DNA of 64,000 bases, taken from Pseudobutyrivibrio sp. (GTDB lineage: Bacteria; Bacillota; Clostridia; Lachnospirales; Lachnospiraceae). The position numbers and the translations under genes are program-made. The notes below the pieces were generated by a model. That model saw nothing but the letters and a program-made list of their open reading frames with translations, was not told the origin of the DNA and searched no databases. Shown here piece after piece: positions 17,820 to 30,991 of this stretch. Location of the stretch: NCBI RefSeq assembly GCF_015057185.1, contig NZ_SVEV01000015.1, forward strand, positions 19,204 through 83,203, given 5' to 3'. The stretch's first letter is position 1. Each line of letters begins with the position of its first letter.

Positions 17820-17830
<11 letters not shown>
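17615..17830 (+). CDS. S4-domain RNA-binding protein (YaaA/RlbA family)
   Basis: This 71-residue protein has the S4 pattern: FIKLGQLLKLANLVESGAMAKEVIEEGLVKYNGEVETRRGKKVYPGD. It occupies the standard place between dnaN and recF. The family is linked to ribosome maturation but its target is not settled. Its end overlaps the recF start by 11 bases, so translation is probably coupled. Confidence 0.93.
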
Positions 17831-20841
<3,011 letters not shown>

Positions 20842-20858
20842 ATTTTTCAAAAAATTTT

Positions 20859-20871
20859 CGGGCTTCGCCCG
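20859..20871 (+). other. Short GC hairpin between gyrB and gyrA
   Basis: CGGGC-TTC-GCCCG forms a tight stem 18 bases after the gyrB stop, without a T-run. It could moderate gyrA expression or be an mRNA processing point; it is not a full terminator. Confidence 0.4.
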
Positions 20872-20892
20872 TAGAAAGAAAAAAGGAAAAAG

Positions 20893-23427
20893 ATGGACGA
20901 CAAAATTTTTGATAATATTCATGATGTTGATCTAAAAGCAACCATGGAAACAAGCTACATTGATTATGCCATGAGTGTAATTGCATCTCGTGCTCTTCCA
21001 GACGTCCGAGATGGATTAAAACCAGTTCAACGTAGAGTTCTTTTCTCCATGATTGAATTAAATAATGGTCCCGACAAACCTCACAGAAAATGTGCTCGTA
21101 TTGTCGGTGATACAATGGGTAAATATCATCCTCATGGTGATAGTTCTATTTATGGTGCACTTGTCAACATGGCACAGGAGTGGAACACACGTTATCCACT
21201 TGTAGACGGACATGGTAACTTCGGTTCTGTGGATGGTGATGGTGCCGCTGCCATGCGATACACAGAAGCACGTCTTTCAAAGATTTCCATGACTATGTTC
21301 GGTATCAATTACAAAGATGATAAATTCACCACTGGTAAAGATATCGACATGGATGGCGTTGATTTCATGCCAAACTTTGATGAGACAGAAAAAGAGCCAA
21401 CAGTTCTTCCAGCCCGCTACCCTAACCTTCTTGTTAATGGCACAACTGGTATCGCCGTTGGTATGGCTACAAACATTCCACCACACAACCTTCGTGAGGT
21501 AATTGGTGCTGTTAATAAAATTATTGATAACCAAATTGAGGAAGATAGAGACACTGAAATCGAGGAACTTCTTGATATAGTTAAGGGTCCTGACTTCCCA
21601 ACAGGTGGTGTAATTTTAGGAAAGGCCGGAATTGAAGAAGCTTATCGTACAGGTAGAGCTAAAATTAGAGTTCGTGCTGTTTCTGAAATTGAGCCAATGG
21701 ATAATGGAAAGAGCAGAATTGTTGTTACAGAGCTTCCATATATGGTTAACAAGGCTCGTCTTATTGAAAAAATTGCCGAGCTTCACAAGGATAAAAAAAT
21801 AGATGGTATCACAGATCTTCGTGATGAATCATCTCGTGAAGGTATGAGAATTTGTATTGAATTACGTCGTGACGTAAATCCTAATATTATTCTCAACCAG
21901 CTTTATAAGCATACTCAGTTACAGGATACTTTTGGTGTAATTATGCTTGCTCTTGTAGACAATCAGCCAAAAATCCTTGGACTTAAGGATATGCTTAAGC
22001 ACTATCTGAATCATCAAAAGGATGTTGTTACACGTCGTACAAAGTACGAGCTTAACAAAGCTGAGGAACGTGCTCATATCTTAGAGGGATTACTTATTGC
22101 CCTTGATAATATTGACGAAGTAATTCAAATTATCCGTAATTCTAAAGATGTTGCTACAGCAAAGCTTACATTGATGGAGCGTTTTGGTCTTTCAGATGCT
22201 CAGGCACAGGCCATCGTAGATATGCGTCTTCGTGCTCTCACAGGCTTGGAGCGTGACAAGATTCAAAATGAATACAACGAATTACAGGTTCTTATTGGAA
22301 AATTAAAATTGATTCTTTCAGATGAAAAGGTTCTTCTTGGTGTAATCAAGACAGAAATTACAGAAATTGCTGATAAATATGGTGATGACAGACGTACATC
22401 AATCGGATTTGATGAGTTTGATATCAGCATGGAAGACATGATTCCAGTTACAAATACAGTTGTTACATTTACAAAGCTTGGATACATCAAGCGCATGAAT
22501 GAGGACAACTTCAAGGCTCAACACAGAGGTGGCAAGGGAATCAAGGGCATGGAGACCATCGATGAAGATTATGTTACTGAAATGCTTATGATGTCTTCTC
22601 ATGATTACCTGCTCTTCTTCACTAACAAGGGCCGTGTATATCGTATCAAAGCATACGAGATTCCTGAGTCAAGCCGTACTAGCCGAGGAATTGCAATTGT
22701 TAATATTCTCCAGCTTCAGCCTGATGAAAAAATCACAGCAATGATTCCTGTTGAGGATTATCACGAGGATAAATACTTATTCATGGCAACAGCTGATGGT
22801 TTTGTTAAGAAGACAAAGATTACAGAGTACGAGAATATCAGGAAAAACGGACTTACTGCTATCACTCTTAGAGATGATGATAAGTTAATTGAGGTTAAAC
22901 TTACTGATGGTGCCGAGGATGTTATCATGGTAACAAAATATGGCCAGGCTATCAGATTCAGTGAAACAGAAGTAAGACCAACAGGTCGTGCTACTATGGG
23001 TGTTATCGGTATGAACCTTTCTGCTGATGATGAAATCATAGGAATGCAGATGATTTCTCAGGGTGAAAGCCTCATGACTGTTTCAGAAAATGGTCTTGGT
23101 AAGTGCACTTTAATGACAGAGTTTAATACAATACACCGTGGTGGTAAGGGTGTTAAGTGTTACAAGATAACAGAAAAAACTGGAAATCTTATCGGTGCAA
23201 AGGCAGTCGAAAAAGATGACGAGGTAATGCTTATTAACACAGCTGGCACAATTATTAGAATACCAGTTGATGGTACTGCTCTTCTTAGCAGAATCACCTC
23301 AGGTGTTAAGTTAATAGATTTAAAAGAAAATACTAAGTTAATTAGTATTGCAAAAGTTAGAAAAAGTGATACAATACTCTCGGAAGAGGTTGAAGAATTA
23401 AATGAAGATTCAACAACTGAATCATAA
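20893..23427 (+). CDS. gyrA: DNA gyrase subunit A
   Basis: This 844-residue protein has the breakage-reunion domain with the catalytic tyrosine in AAAMRYTEARL. The quinolone region reads HPHGDSSIYGALVNMAQ. A coiled-coil gate follows, then the C-terminal beta-pinwheel with a GyrA box QHRGGKG, which distinguishes gyrase from ParC. The residue equivalent to E. coli Asp87 is glycine. A terminator follows. Confidence 0.99.
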   Translation: MDDKIFDNIHDVDLKATMETSYIDYAMSVIASRALPDVRDGLKPVQRRVLFSMIELNNGPDKPHRKCARIVGDTMGKYHPHGDSSIYGALVNMAQEWNTRYPLVDGHGNFGSVDGDGAAAMRYTEARLSKISMTMFGINYKDDKFTTGKDIDMDGVDFMPNFDETEKEPTVLPARYPNLLVNGTTGIAVGMATNIPPHNLREVIGAVNKIIDNQIEEDRDTEIEELLDIVKGPDFPTGGVILGKAGIEEAYRTGRAKIRVRAVSEIEPMDNGKSRIVVTELPYMVNKARLIEKIAELHKDKKIDGITDLRDESSREGMRICIELRRDVNPNIILNQLYKHTQLQDTFGVIMLALVDNQPKILGLKDMLKHYLNHQKDVVTRRTKYELNKAEERAHILEGLLIALDNIDEVIQIIRNSKDVATAKLTLMERFGLSDAQAQAIVDMRLRALTGLERDKIQNEYNELQVLIGKLKLILSDEKVLLGVIKTEITEIADKYGDDRRTSIGFDEFDISMEDMIPVTNTVVTFTKLGYIKRMNEDNFKAQHRGGKGIKGMETIDEDYVTEMLMMSSHDYLLFFTNKGRVYRIKAYEIPESSRTSRGIAIVNILQLQPDEKITAMIPVEDYHEDKYLFMATADGFVKKTKITEYENIRKNGLTAITLRDDDKLIEVKLTDGAEDVIMVTKYGQAIRFSETEVRPTGRATMGVIGMNLSADDEIIGMQMISQGESLMTVSENGLGKCTLMTEFNTIHRGGKGVKCYKITEKTGNLIGAKAVEKDDEVMLINTAGTIIRIPVDGTALLSRITSGVKLIDLKENTKLISIAKVRKSDTILSEEVEELNEDSTTES

Positions 23428-23444
23428 AAGTGAGTAATAGCGAT

Positions 23445-23475
23445 GGAGCTGTTAGGAAAGTGACAGCTCCTATTT
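23445..23475 (+). terminator. Terminator after gyrA
   Basis: GGAGCTGT (23445-23452) pairs with ACAGCTCC (23463-23470), followed by TATTTTGTT, 18 bases after the gyrA stop. Confidence 0.8.
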
Positions 23476-23540
23476 TGTTGGATTTTCTCACTTTAGTCAT
23501 TTAAAGTGGCGATACATTGAAGCGATAACAGGATAATATA

Positions 23541-24383
23541 ATGAAGAATATTAAGACCCAAGATATTACTAACGCAATAAAGGAAATGTGCATTGAGGCA
23601 AATCATTATTTGTCCGAAGACATGACTAAGAGATTAAAGGATGCTGCAAGTAAAGAAGAATCTGAGCTTGGAAAGAAAATTCTAAATCAACTTCAAGAAA
23701 ACCTAGATATTGCTGACAAGGAGCAAATCCCTATTTGTCAGGATACTGGAATGGCAGTTTTCTTTGTGGAAATTGGTCAGGAAGTTCATATTGAAGACGG
23801 TTTATTAACAGATGCTATTAACGAAGGTGTTCGTCAGGGTTACACCGAAGGATACCTTAGAAAATCAGTAGTTGGTGATCCAATTGAAAGAATCAATACA
23901 AAAGATAATACACCAGCTATCATACATTACAACATTGTGGCAGGTGATAATCTTAAAATCACTCTCGCCCCAAAGGGATTTGGTTCAGAAAATATGAGCC
24001 GAATATTTATGCTAAAGCCAGCTGATGGTATCGAAGGCGTAAAAGAAGCTATTCTTACAGCAGTTAAGGATGCAGGTCCAAATGCTTGCCCACCAATGGT
24101 TGTTGGTGTTGGCATCGGAGGCACCTTTGAAAAATCAGCACTTATGGCAAAAGAAGCACTTACTAGAAAATTTTCAGCAAGACCTTCTATTCCTTGGGTA
24201 AAGGACCTAGAAGATGAAATGCTTGAAAAGATAAATAAACTTGGTATTGGTCCAGGGGGACTTGGTGGTACTACTACTGCTCTAGCAGTAAATATTAATA
24301 CTTATGCTACTCACATCGCAGGACTACCAGTTGCTATTAATATTTGCTGTCATGTAAACAGACATACAACGAGGGTACTTTAA
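23541..24383 (+). CDS. fumA: Class I fumarate hydratase, alpha subunit
   Basis: This 280-residue iron-sulfur hydro-lyase subunit has Cys residues in PICQDTGMA (about 75) and NACPPMVVGVGIGG (about 190), and HYNIVAGDNLKI in between. It interconverts fumarate and malate. Many anaerobes split the enzyme into alpha and beta subunits, as here. L(+)-tartrate dehydratase alpha is the alternative name for the same family. The stop overlaps the start of the beta gene (TAATG). Confidence 0.9.
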   Translation: MKNIKTQDITNAIKEMCIEANHYLSEDMTKRLKDAASKEESELGKKILNQLQENLDIADKEQIPICQDTGMAVFFVEIGQEVHIEDGLLTDAINEGVRQGYTEGYLRKSVVGDPIERINTKDNTPAIIHYNIVAGDNLKITLAPKGFGSENMSRIFMLKPADGIEGVKEAILTAVKDAGPNACPPMVVGVGIGGTFEKSALMAKEALTRKFSARPSIPWVKDLEDEMLEKINKLGIGPGGLGGTTTALAVNINTYATHIAGLPVAINICCHVNRHTTRVL

Positions 24384-24934
24384 TGGAGCAAAAAATTACA
24401 ACACCAATAACATCAGAAGTTACTTCTAAGCTTCATGCAGGGGATTATTGCTACATAACTGGCGAAATATACGTAGCAAGGGATGCCGCTCATGGCCGAA
24501 TGAATGAAGCTCTTAAAAAGGGAGAGGAATTACCAATTCCAATTGAAAATTTAACAATATATTACATGGGACCATCACCTGCCCGTCCAGGCAGACCAAT
24601 AGGTTCCGCAGGTCCTACTACGGCTAGCCGTATGGATAAGTATGCACCAACTCTTCTTGATCTTGGACTCAAAGCCATGATTGGCAAAGGAAAAAGAACA
24701 AAAGAAGTTATCGATGCAATAGTTAGAAATAAGGCTGTTTACTTCGCAGCAGTAGGTGGCGCTGGAGCACTTTTATCTAAATGCATCAAATCTTCAGAGG
24801 TTATTTGCTATGACGATTTAGGGGCAGAGGCTATTAGAAAGCTTTATGTAGAGGACTTTCCAGTAATTGTTGTTGTAGATTCTGAAGGAAATAACCTTTA
24901 TGAAACTGCAATAAACGAGTTTAAAAGGGTATAA
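24383..24934 (+). CDS. fumB: Class I fumarate hydratase, beta subunit
   Basis: The ATG at 24383 is chosen because GAGGG lies 7-8 bases upstream and it overlaps the alpha-subunit stop; an in-frame ATG at 24344 lies inside the alpha gene. The protein has 183 residues with YYMGPSPARPGRPIGSAGPTTASRMD, AVGGAGALL and VEDFPVIVVVDSEGN, typical of the beta (C-terminal) part of class I fumarase/tartrate dehydratase. Confidence 0.9.
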   Translation: MEQKITTPITSEVTSKLHAGDYCYITGEIYVARDAAHGRMNEALKKGEELPIPIENLTIYYMGPSPARPGRPIGSAGPTTASRMDKYAPTLLDLGLKAMIGKGKRTKEVIDAIVRNKAVYFAAVGGAGALLSKCIKSSEVICYDDLGAEAIRKLYVEDFPVIVVVDSEGNNLYETAINEFKRV

Positions 24935-24991
24935 AAATCTTTAGACAAAGATTTTATATAAAGAAAGAAATAGAAAAGGAGTATTTACATC

Positions 24992-25903
24992 GTGGTAAAA
25001 TATGTAGTAAAGAGAGTCTTACTAGCTGCTGTTACAGTAGTAATCATTAGTTTGATTACATTCTTTGCTATGAATGCTATCCCAGGTGGACCATTCAACA
25101 AAGAAAAGGCTGTAAGTGAACAGGTTATTAAGCAATTGGAGGCAAGATATAATTTGGATAAGCCTCTTGGAGAGCAATATATAACATATATGAAAAATAT
25201 TGCTCATGGTGATTTTGGAGTTTCCCTCAAAAATAACCGTGAGATTAGTGATATATTTGCAGAGAGTTTCCCAATTACAGCAAAGGTTGGTTTGATTGCA
25301 GCTGCAATAGCTATATTCTTAGGAATTATACTTGGTTCAATAGCTGCGCTTATGAGAAATAAGTGGCCTGATAGAGTAATTATATTCTTTATCACCATAG
25401 TCACATCCATGCCATCCTTCGTAATTGCAACATTACTACTCTACTATTTTTGTATGGTGCTTGGATTGTTCTCAGCATTTTCAGCTGGTGAAAACATGAC
25501 TTTACTTCCAGTAATAGCTTTATCACTTTCTCCTATGGCATATATTACTCGACTTACAAAGACTTCAATGCTTGATGCTTTAGGTCAGGACTACATTCGT
25601 ACAGCAAAAGCAAAGGGTGTTTCTTCAAGAAAAGTTATTTTCGTACATGGACTTAGAAATGCATTAATTCCAGTTATCACTTATGTAGGACCAATGATAG
25701 CAAGTATTCTTACAGGTTCAATGGTGGTAGAAGCAATTTTCAATCTTGGTGGACTTGGTTCAAAATTTGTTAGCGCTATCACAAACCGTGATTACACACT
25801 TATTATGGCAACAACATTGTTCCTTGCTGTAATGATGGTAATTGCAAACCTTATTACAGATATCGTTTACAAATTCGTTGATCCTAGAATTAAACTTGAC
25901 TAA
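24992..25903 (+). CDS. oppB: Oligopeptide ABC transporter permease OppB
   Basis: This 303-residue membrane protein has about six segments and starts with GTG (24992); AAAAGGAG lies about 10 bases upstream. It has the OppB N-terminus (YVVKRVLLAAVTVVIISLITFF, PGGPF) and the inner-membrane coupling loop AKAKGVSSRKVIFVHGLRNALIPV. It is the first gene of a five-gene opp operon, about 57 bases after fumB, so it may be co-transcribed with the fumarase genes since no terminator is visible between them. Confidence 0.95.
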   Translation: MVKYVVKRVLLAAVTVVIISLITFFAMNAIPGGPFNKEKAVSEQVIKQLEARYNLDKPLGEQYITYMKNIAHGDFGVSLKNNREISDIFAESFPITAKVGLIAAAIAIFLGIILGSIAALMRNKWPDRVIIFFITIVTSMPSFVIATLLLYYFCMVLGLFSAFSAGENMTLLPVIALSLSPMAYITRLTKTSMLDALGQDYIRTAKAKGVSSRKVIFVHGLRNALIPVITYVGPMIASILTGSMVVEAIFNLGGLGSKFVSAITNRDYTLIMATTLFLAVMMVIANLITDIVYKFVDPRIKLD

Positions 25904-25921
25904 GAAAAAGGAGTTATTTGC

Positions 25922-26980
25922 ATGAAAGAGAATTTTGAGAAAGCGCCTTTCTCTGCACAGATTAATCTTAGCAAGTTTTCTATGCAGGATTTTGAAAAGG
26001 CCACAGATGAAGAGAAAAAACAGCAAGATGTAATGGGCGAGCCTACTACATTCTTCAAAGACAGTATGAGACGTCTTCGTAAGAATCCACTTGCTATGTT
26101 GTCAATTTTTATACTTTTTTTACTTGTATTAGTTATTATTTTTGCTCCAATAATCGTACCTTACGGATATGATGACATTGTAAAAGGAACTGCTAACTTG
26201 CATCCATTTGAATATAGTATGTCAGAGCAAAAAGCAATCGATGCTGGTGAATCAGTATTCCCACACATTTTTGGAACAGATTCTCTTGGTAGAGATTATT
26301 TCATCCGTGTTGTATACGGTGCCAGAGTTTCACTTATTGTTGGTATTTTTGCATCAATCCTTGTACTTATCATTGGTATGCTTTACGGTTCAATCTCAGG
26401 ATACCTTGGAGGCAAGGTTGACCTTGTAATGATGAGAATTGTAGATATTATCTATTCTCTTCCAGATATGTTACTTATCATCCTCTTATCAGTTGTACTT
26501 AGAGAAACACTTGGTGATTTCATTAAGGGTACTGTATTAGAGAAGCTTGGAACAAATATGATTTCGTTATTCATCGTATTTGGATTATTGTATTGGGTAA
26601 GTATGGCCCGTCTTATCAGAGGTCAGATTCTTACAATAAAGCAAAATGAATATGTTTTAGCTGCTCAGTGTATCGGTACATCAACAGCTCGTACAATCAG
26701 AAGACATATTTTACCAAACTGCTTATCAGTAATTATTATTACTACTGCCCTTCAGATTCCATCAGCAATCTTTACAGAAAGCTACTTGTCATTCCTTGGA
26801 CTTGGTGTTTCGGCTCCAATGCCTTCACTTGGTTCACTTGCAAACGAAGCAAGATCAGGTATGCAGACATATCCTGAAAGATTGTTGTTCCCAGCATTTG
26901 CAATCTGCTTGATTGTACTTGCATTAAACTTATTAGGCGATGGTCTTCGTGATGCATTCGATCCTAAGTTATCTAAGTAG
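25922..26980 (+). CDS. oppC: Oligopeptide ABC transporter permease OppC
   Basis: This 352-residue permease has a long polar N-terminal tail (about 60 residues), then LRKNPLAMLSIFILFLLVLVIIFAPI. HIFGTDSLGRDYFIRVVYGARVSLIVG is typical of OppC/DppC. The coupling loop is AAQCIGTSTARTIRRHILPNCLSVIII. It pairs with OppB to form the channel. Confidence 0.95.
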   Translation: MKENFEKAPFSAQINLSKFSMQDFEKATDEEKKQQDVMGEPTTFFKDSMRRLRKNPLAMLSIFILFLLVLVIIFAPIIVPYGYDDIVKGTANLHPFEYSMSEQKAIDAGESVFPHIFGTDSLGRDYFIRVVYGARVSLIVGIFASILVLIIGMLYGSISGYLGGKVDLVMMRIVDIIYSLPDMLLIILLSVVLRETLGDFIKGTVLEKLGTNMISLFIVFGLLYWVSMARLIRGQILTIKQNEYVLAAQCIGTSTARTIRRHILPNCLSVIIITTALQIPSAIFTESYLSFLGLGVSAPMPSLGSLANEARSGMQTYPERLLFPAFAICLIVLALNLLGDGLRDAFDPKLSK

Positions 26981-26991
26981 AGGTGGTAGAA

Positions 26992-27996
26992 ATGGCAGAT
27001 TATAAATACATTTTAGAATTAAAAGATTTACATACCACCTTCAAGACAGAGCGTGGAGAGGTATGTGCAGTAAACGGTGTAAATTTTGCACTTGAGCCAG
27101 GAAAGACTCTTGGAATCGTAGGTGAGTCTGGTTCTGGTAAATCAGTTACTGCTTATTCAATTATGCAGATTCTTGCCGACAACGGTAGAATTTCCGGCGG
27201 CGAAGTTTTATATAAGGGTGAAAATATCGTTGATTGGAGCCAAAAGCAGATGGCTGGCTTCAGAGGAAAATGTGTATCAATCATTTTCCAGGATCCAATG
27301 ACATCACTTAACCCAGTATTTTCAATCGGTTATCAGTTAAAAGAAGCAATTCTTCTTCACACTGACAAGAAAAAATCAGAAGCAACAGAAAGAGCAAAAG
27401 AGCTTCTTTCACTTGTTGGTATTAATGAGCCAGAAAAGAGACTTAAGCAGTATCCACATGAGCTTTCAGGTGGTATGAGACAGCGTGTTATGATTGCTAT
27501 GGCCCTTGCATGCGAACCAGATATTCTTATTGCAGATGAGCCAACTACTGCTCTTGACGTTACAATCCAGGCACAGATTCTTGAACTTATGCAAGAGCTT
27601 CAGAAAAAGCTTGGTATGGCAATCATCATGGTTACACATGACCTTGGTGTAATTGCTTCTATGTGCGATGAAATTATTGTTATGTATGGTGGTAGAGTTT
27701 GCGAGCGTGGTACAGCAGATGATATCTTCTACGCTCCTGCCCACGAGTATACAAAGGGACTCCTTCGTTCTATTCCTACAAAGTCAAATAGCAAGGAGCG
27801 ATTGGTTCCTATCGGTGGAACACCAATCAATCTCTTAAACATGCCAGATGGTTGTGCTTTCTGTCCTCGTTGTGATGAGGCAATGAAGATTTGTCTTAAG
27901 GAAAAGCCAGAGGAAATCAGAATTAGCGACACACACATGGCATCATGCTGGATGAATATTAAGAATATGAAGCAGGAGGAAGTAGTAAATGAGTAG
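26992..27996 (+). CDS. oppD: Oligopeptide ABC transporter ATPase OppD
   Basis: This ATPase has 334 residues from ATG 26992, which follows AGAGGTGG by 5 bases; an in-frame GTG at 26983 lies inside that ribosome-binding site. Walker A is GESGSGKSV, the signature LSGGMRQRV and Walker [13 protein letters not shown]. The C-terminal extension has a cysteine cluster ([14 protein letters not shown]) common in Opp/Dpp ATPases. It overlaps oppF by 8 bases. Confidence 0.95.
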   Translation: MADYKYILELKDLHTTFKTERGEVCAVNGVNFALEPGKTLGIVGESGSGKSVTAYSIMQILADNGRISGGEVLYKGENIVDWSQKQMAGFRGKCVSIIFQDPMTSLNPVFSIGYQLKEAILLHTDKKKSEATERAKELLSLVGINEPEKRLKQYPHELSGGMRQRVMIAMALACEPDILIADEPTTALDVTIQAQILELMQELQKKLGMAIIMVTHDLGVIASMCDEIIVMYGGRVCERGTADDIFYAPAHEYTKGLLRSIPTKSNSKERLVPIGGTPINLLNMPDGCAFCPRCDEAMKICLKEKPEEIRISDTHMASCWMNIKNMKQEEVVNE

Positions 27997-28966
27997 CGAG
28001 AATATTTTAGAAGTAAGCCACTTAAAGCAATACTTCCCAATTAAGAATGGTTTTAGAACAGTTCCTTTAAAGGCTGTTGATGATATTTCTTTTTCAATCA
28101 AGGCAGGTGAGACACTTGGTCTTGTAGGTGAATCAGGTTGCGGTAAGACTACAGTTGGTCGTACACTTCTTAGACTTTATCAGCCAACAAGTGGTCGTAT
28201 TGTATTTGATGGTGATGTACTTTTTGATAGCGAAAAGAAAATTGATGTAAACATGCATCCATATCGTAAGCAGATGCAGATGGTATTCCAGGATCCATAC
28301 TCATCTCTTAACCCACGTATGACAGTTGAAGATATTATCGGTGAGCCTCTTGATGTTCACAAGCTTTACACTTCTAAGGCTGAGCGTCATAAGAAAATTA
28401 TTGATTTAATGGAGACTGTAGGACTTAATGCAGAGCATGCAACACGTTATGCTCACGAGTTCTCTGGTGGACAGCGTCAGAGAATCGGTATCGCAAGAGC
28501 TCTTGCAGTAGATCCAAAGTTTATCGTTTGTGATGAGCCTGTATCTGCTCTTGATGTTTCAATTCAGGCACAGGTTGTAAATATGTTTGAAGATTTACAG
28601 AAGGAAAGAGGTCTTTCTTATCTGTTTATCGCTCACGATTTACTTGTTGTACAGCACATTTCTGACAGAATTGCAGTTATGTACTTAGGACACATGATGG
28701 AAATTGCTGATGCAGATGAGCTTATGGATAATCCAATTCATCCATATACACAGTCACTGCTCTCTGCTGTTCCTATTCCAGACCCAGAAACAGCTAGAAA
28801 GAGTCAGCGAATCATCTTAGAGGGTGATGTTCCAAGTCCTCTTAAGATGCCTAGTGGATGTCCATTTAGAACACGTTGTCGTTATGCTACAGAGCAATGT
28901 GCTTGCGAAATGCCACCATTTACTGACAGAGGTAATGGTCACATGGTAGCTTGTTGGAATAAGTAG
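27989..28966 (+). CDS. oppF: Oligopeptide ABC transporter ATPase OppF
   Basis: This 325-residue ATPase has Walker [10 protein letters not shown], signature [15 protein letters not shown] and Walker [13 protein letters not shown]. The C-terminal [17 protein letters not shown] cysteine segment mirrors that of OppD. It is the second ATPase of the transporter and overlaps oppD. Confidence 0.95.
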   Translation: MSSENILEVSHLKQYFPIKNGFRTVPLKAVDDISFSIKAGETLGLVGESGCGKTTVGRTLLRLYQPTSGRIVFDGDVLFDSEKKIDVNMHPYRKQMQMVFQDPYSSLNPRMTVEDIIGEPLDVHKLYTSKAERHKKIIDLMETVGLNAEHATRYAHEFSGGQRQRIGIARALAVDPKFIVCDEPVSALDVSIQAQVVNMFEDLQKERGLSYLFIAHDLLVVQHISDRIAVMYLGHMMEIADADELMDNPIHPYTQSLLSAVPIPDPETARKSQRIILEGDVPSPLKMPSGCPFRTRCRYATEQCACEMPPFTDRGNGHMVACWNK

Positions 28967-29031
28967 AAGGTATTTTATGGTTTCCATTCCATACGGAATT
29001 GAAATAGAGATTAAAAATTAGGAGGGATAGT

Positions 29032-30768
29032 ATGAAGAAGAAATTAGTCTCTTTAGTTCTTGTTGCTTCTATGGCACTTGGACTAATCGCTTGTGGTAAG
29101 TCTGCTTTTGATAATAGCGGTGATGGCTCTACTACTGGCAAAGCACCAGAAGTGCAAACAACAAAGGAAGACAAGACAACTCTTAACATTTGGTTAGCTT
29201 CAGAGCCAGCTCACATTGATCCAGCTCTTAACTCAGCAGTTGATGGCGGATGTCTTGCAGTAAATTCATTCGAAGGTTTAATGCGTTACAACGCAGACGG
29301 AATGCTTGAGCCAGCTTGTGCTGAAAGTTATGAAGTATCAGAGGATGGTCTTACATATACTTTCACTATGCGTGATGGTTTGAAGTGGTCTAATGGGGAA
29401 GATTTAGACGCAACAGACTTTGTTTACTCATGGAAGCGTGCAGCTGCTCCTGAAACAGCAGCAGATTACAGCTACCTTGCAGAAATATTCCCAAGCTTCA
29501 CATATGAAGAAGGTCTTGGTGATGAGGATGTAGTAGCTTCAGAGGATGGAAAGACACTTACAGTTCATCTTAAGTCAGTTTGCCCATATTTCCTTGACTT
29601 ATGTGCATTCCCATTCTTCTTCCCTGTAAATGAAGAAGCTGTTGAGGCTTCTAAGACAGCTGATGATCCAATTGGTTCATGGGCTAATGATGCAGGTGAG
29701 AACTTTGTATGTAACGGTGCTTACAAGCTTACATCTTGGAATCATGATTCAGATATGACATATGAGAAGAATGATTACTACTGGGATGCTGATTCAGTAT
29801 CAGTTACAAAGCTTAACGTAATGCTTACAGCTGAAAACACAGTTGCTTATACAGCATATCAGACAGGTGACCTTGATTTCATCGATGATATTCCAGTAGC
29901 TGAAATGGCAGCAGCACAGACAAGTAGTGAATACCATGTTCTTGACCAGCTTGGAACATACTACATGAGCTTTAACTACAACTCAGATATGTTCGAAAAC
30001 CTTGGTCTTGATGAGGAGCAGGCAAAGGTATTCCGTCATGCTATCGCTCTTTTAATTGATCGTGAATATATCATTGAGACAGTTGCTCAGAATAATCAGG
30101 TACCAGCTGATTCATTCATCCCTGCAGGTTGCTCTGATGGTAACGGCGGAGAATTCAAGGATAAGAGCTATTTCTCAGCTTCATCTGAGGATTATGAGGC
30201 AAACGTAGAGGAAGCTAAGCAGCTTCTTGAGTCTATTGGACTTTATGACACAGCTTCAGATGCTTTAACACAGGATATTTCATTCACATACCTTACAAAC
30301 AACATTGAGAGCCACGTAAAGATTGCTGAATGTATGCAGGCTGACCTTGCAGTAGTTGGTATCAACATGAACATTGAGCAGGAAGAGTGGAACGTATTCC
30401 AGGAGACACGTAAATCTGGAAACTATGATGTTGCTCGTGAAGGTTGGGTAATGGATTACAATGATCCTATCAACATGCTTGAAATGTACACAACAAATTC
30501 AGGTAATAACAATCCACAGTTTGGTAAGGACTCTAGCAAGGATCTTGATTGGGAATACTATGACAATCTCGTAGACGAAATCAGAACAGAGTCTGATCTT
30601 GCTAAGCGTGCTGAACTCATGCATGAGGCAGAGGATTACCTTATGGACACATGGTGTATCGTTCCTATTTACTACTACAATGATCCATACATGGTAAAGG
30701 ATTATGTAAAGGGCGTATATGGTACTGTTGAGGGAATGAAGTACTTCTATCACGCACAAATCAATTAA
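29032..30768 (+). CDS. oppA: Oligopeptide-binding lipoprotein OppA
   Basis: This 578-residue solute-binding protein (SBP_bac_5 type) has a lipoprotein signal peptide ending LGLIAC, so the mature protein starts at Cys21. A Ser/Gly/Thr-rich linker follows. Family stretches are IDPALNSAVDGG, YEVSEDGLTYTFTMRDGLKWSNGE and VFRHAIALLIDREYIIE. It delivers peptides to OppBC. It lies last in the oppBCDFA order, and two hairpins follow. Its codon choice looks like that of a highly expressed gene. Confidence 0.95.
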   Translation: MKKKLVSLVLVASMALGLIACGKSAFDNSGDGSTTGKAPEVQTTKEDKTTLNIWLASEPAHIDPALNSAVDGGCLAVNSFEGLMRYNADGMLEPACAESYEVSEDGLTYTFTMRDGLKWSNGEDLDATDFVYSWKRAAAPETAADYSYLAEIFPSFTYEEGLGDEDVVASEDGKTLTVHLKSVCPYFLDLCAFPFFFPVNEEAVEASKTADDPIGSWANDAGENFVCNGAYKLTSWNHDSDMTYEKNDYYWDADSVSVTKLNVMLTAENTVAYTAYQTGDLDFIDDIPVAEMAAAQTSSEYHVLDQLGTYYMSFNYNSDMFENLGLDEEQAKVFRHAIALLIDREYIIETVAQNNQVPADSFIPAGCSDGNGGEFKDKSYFSASSEDYEANVEEAKQLLESIGLYDTASDALTQDISFTYLTNNIESHVKIAECMQADLAVVGINMNIEQEEWNVFQETRKSGNYDVAREGWVMDYNDPINMLEMYTTNSGNNNPQFGKDSSKDLDWEYYDNLVDEIRTESDLAKRAELMHEAEDYLMDTWCIVPIYYYNDPYMVKDYVKGVYGTVEGMKYFYHAQIN

Positions 30769-30790
30769 AATAAGCAGTTATGCTTATTTT
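30767..30790 (+). terminator. Hairpin at the end of oppA
   Basis: AAAATAAGCA / TGCTTATTTT (30767-30776 with 30781-30790) is a perfect 10-bp stem overlapping the oppA stop and ending in a T-run. It probably terminates or stabilises the opp transcript. Confidence 0.75.
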
Positions 30791-30801
30791 GATTGATTCA
30801 C

Positions 30802-30842
30802 GGAACAGCTCTATTTCCGAAGGAATATACAATAGCTGTTCC
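30802..30842 (+). other. Nested hairpin downstream of oppA
   Basis: GGAACAGCT (30802-30810) pairs with AGCTGTTCC (30834-30842). The 23-base loop contains its own small stem, TTCC-GA-AGGAA. No T-run follows directly. Its role is unclear; it may protect or process the opp mRNA 3' end. Confidence 0.6.
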
Positions 30843-30887
30843 TTCCCGTAGCCTTGTATTTGCTAAATTATTTGACTTGAAAATTTT

Positions 30888-30919
30888 TTGGGGAAATCAT
30901 AAAGATTTCCCCAATTTAT
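30888..30919 (+). terminator. Strong hairpin before the tRNA pair
   Basis: TTGGGGAAATC (30888-30898) pairs perfectly with GATTTCCCCAA (30904-30914), followed by TTTATT. It insulates the tRNA promoter from upstream transcription. Confidence 0.75.
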
Positions 30920-30921
30920 TG

Positions 30922-30950
30922 TTGACAATGGTGCATTACTCTAGTAGAAT
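30922..30950 (+). promoter_or_regulatory. Promoter of the tRNA-Ser/tRNA-Cys transcript
   Basis: There is TTGACA (30922-30927), a 17-base spacer and TAGAAT (30945-30950), about 40 bases upstream of tRNA-Ser. Confidence 0.85.
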
Positions 30951-30991
30951 AACACTTGCGTCAAACAAATAAAGGAATTACCTACAACTTT

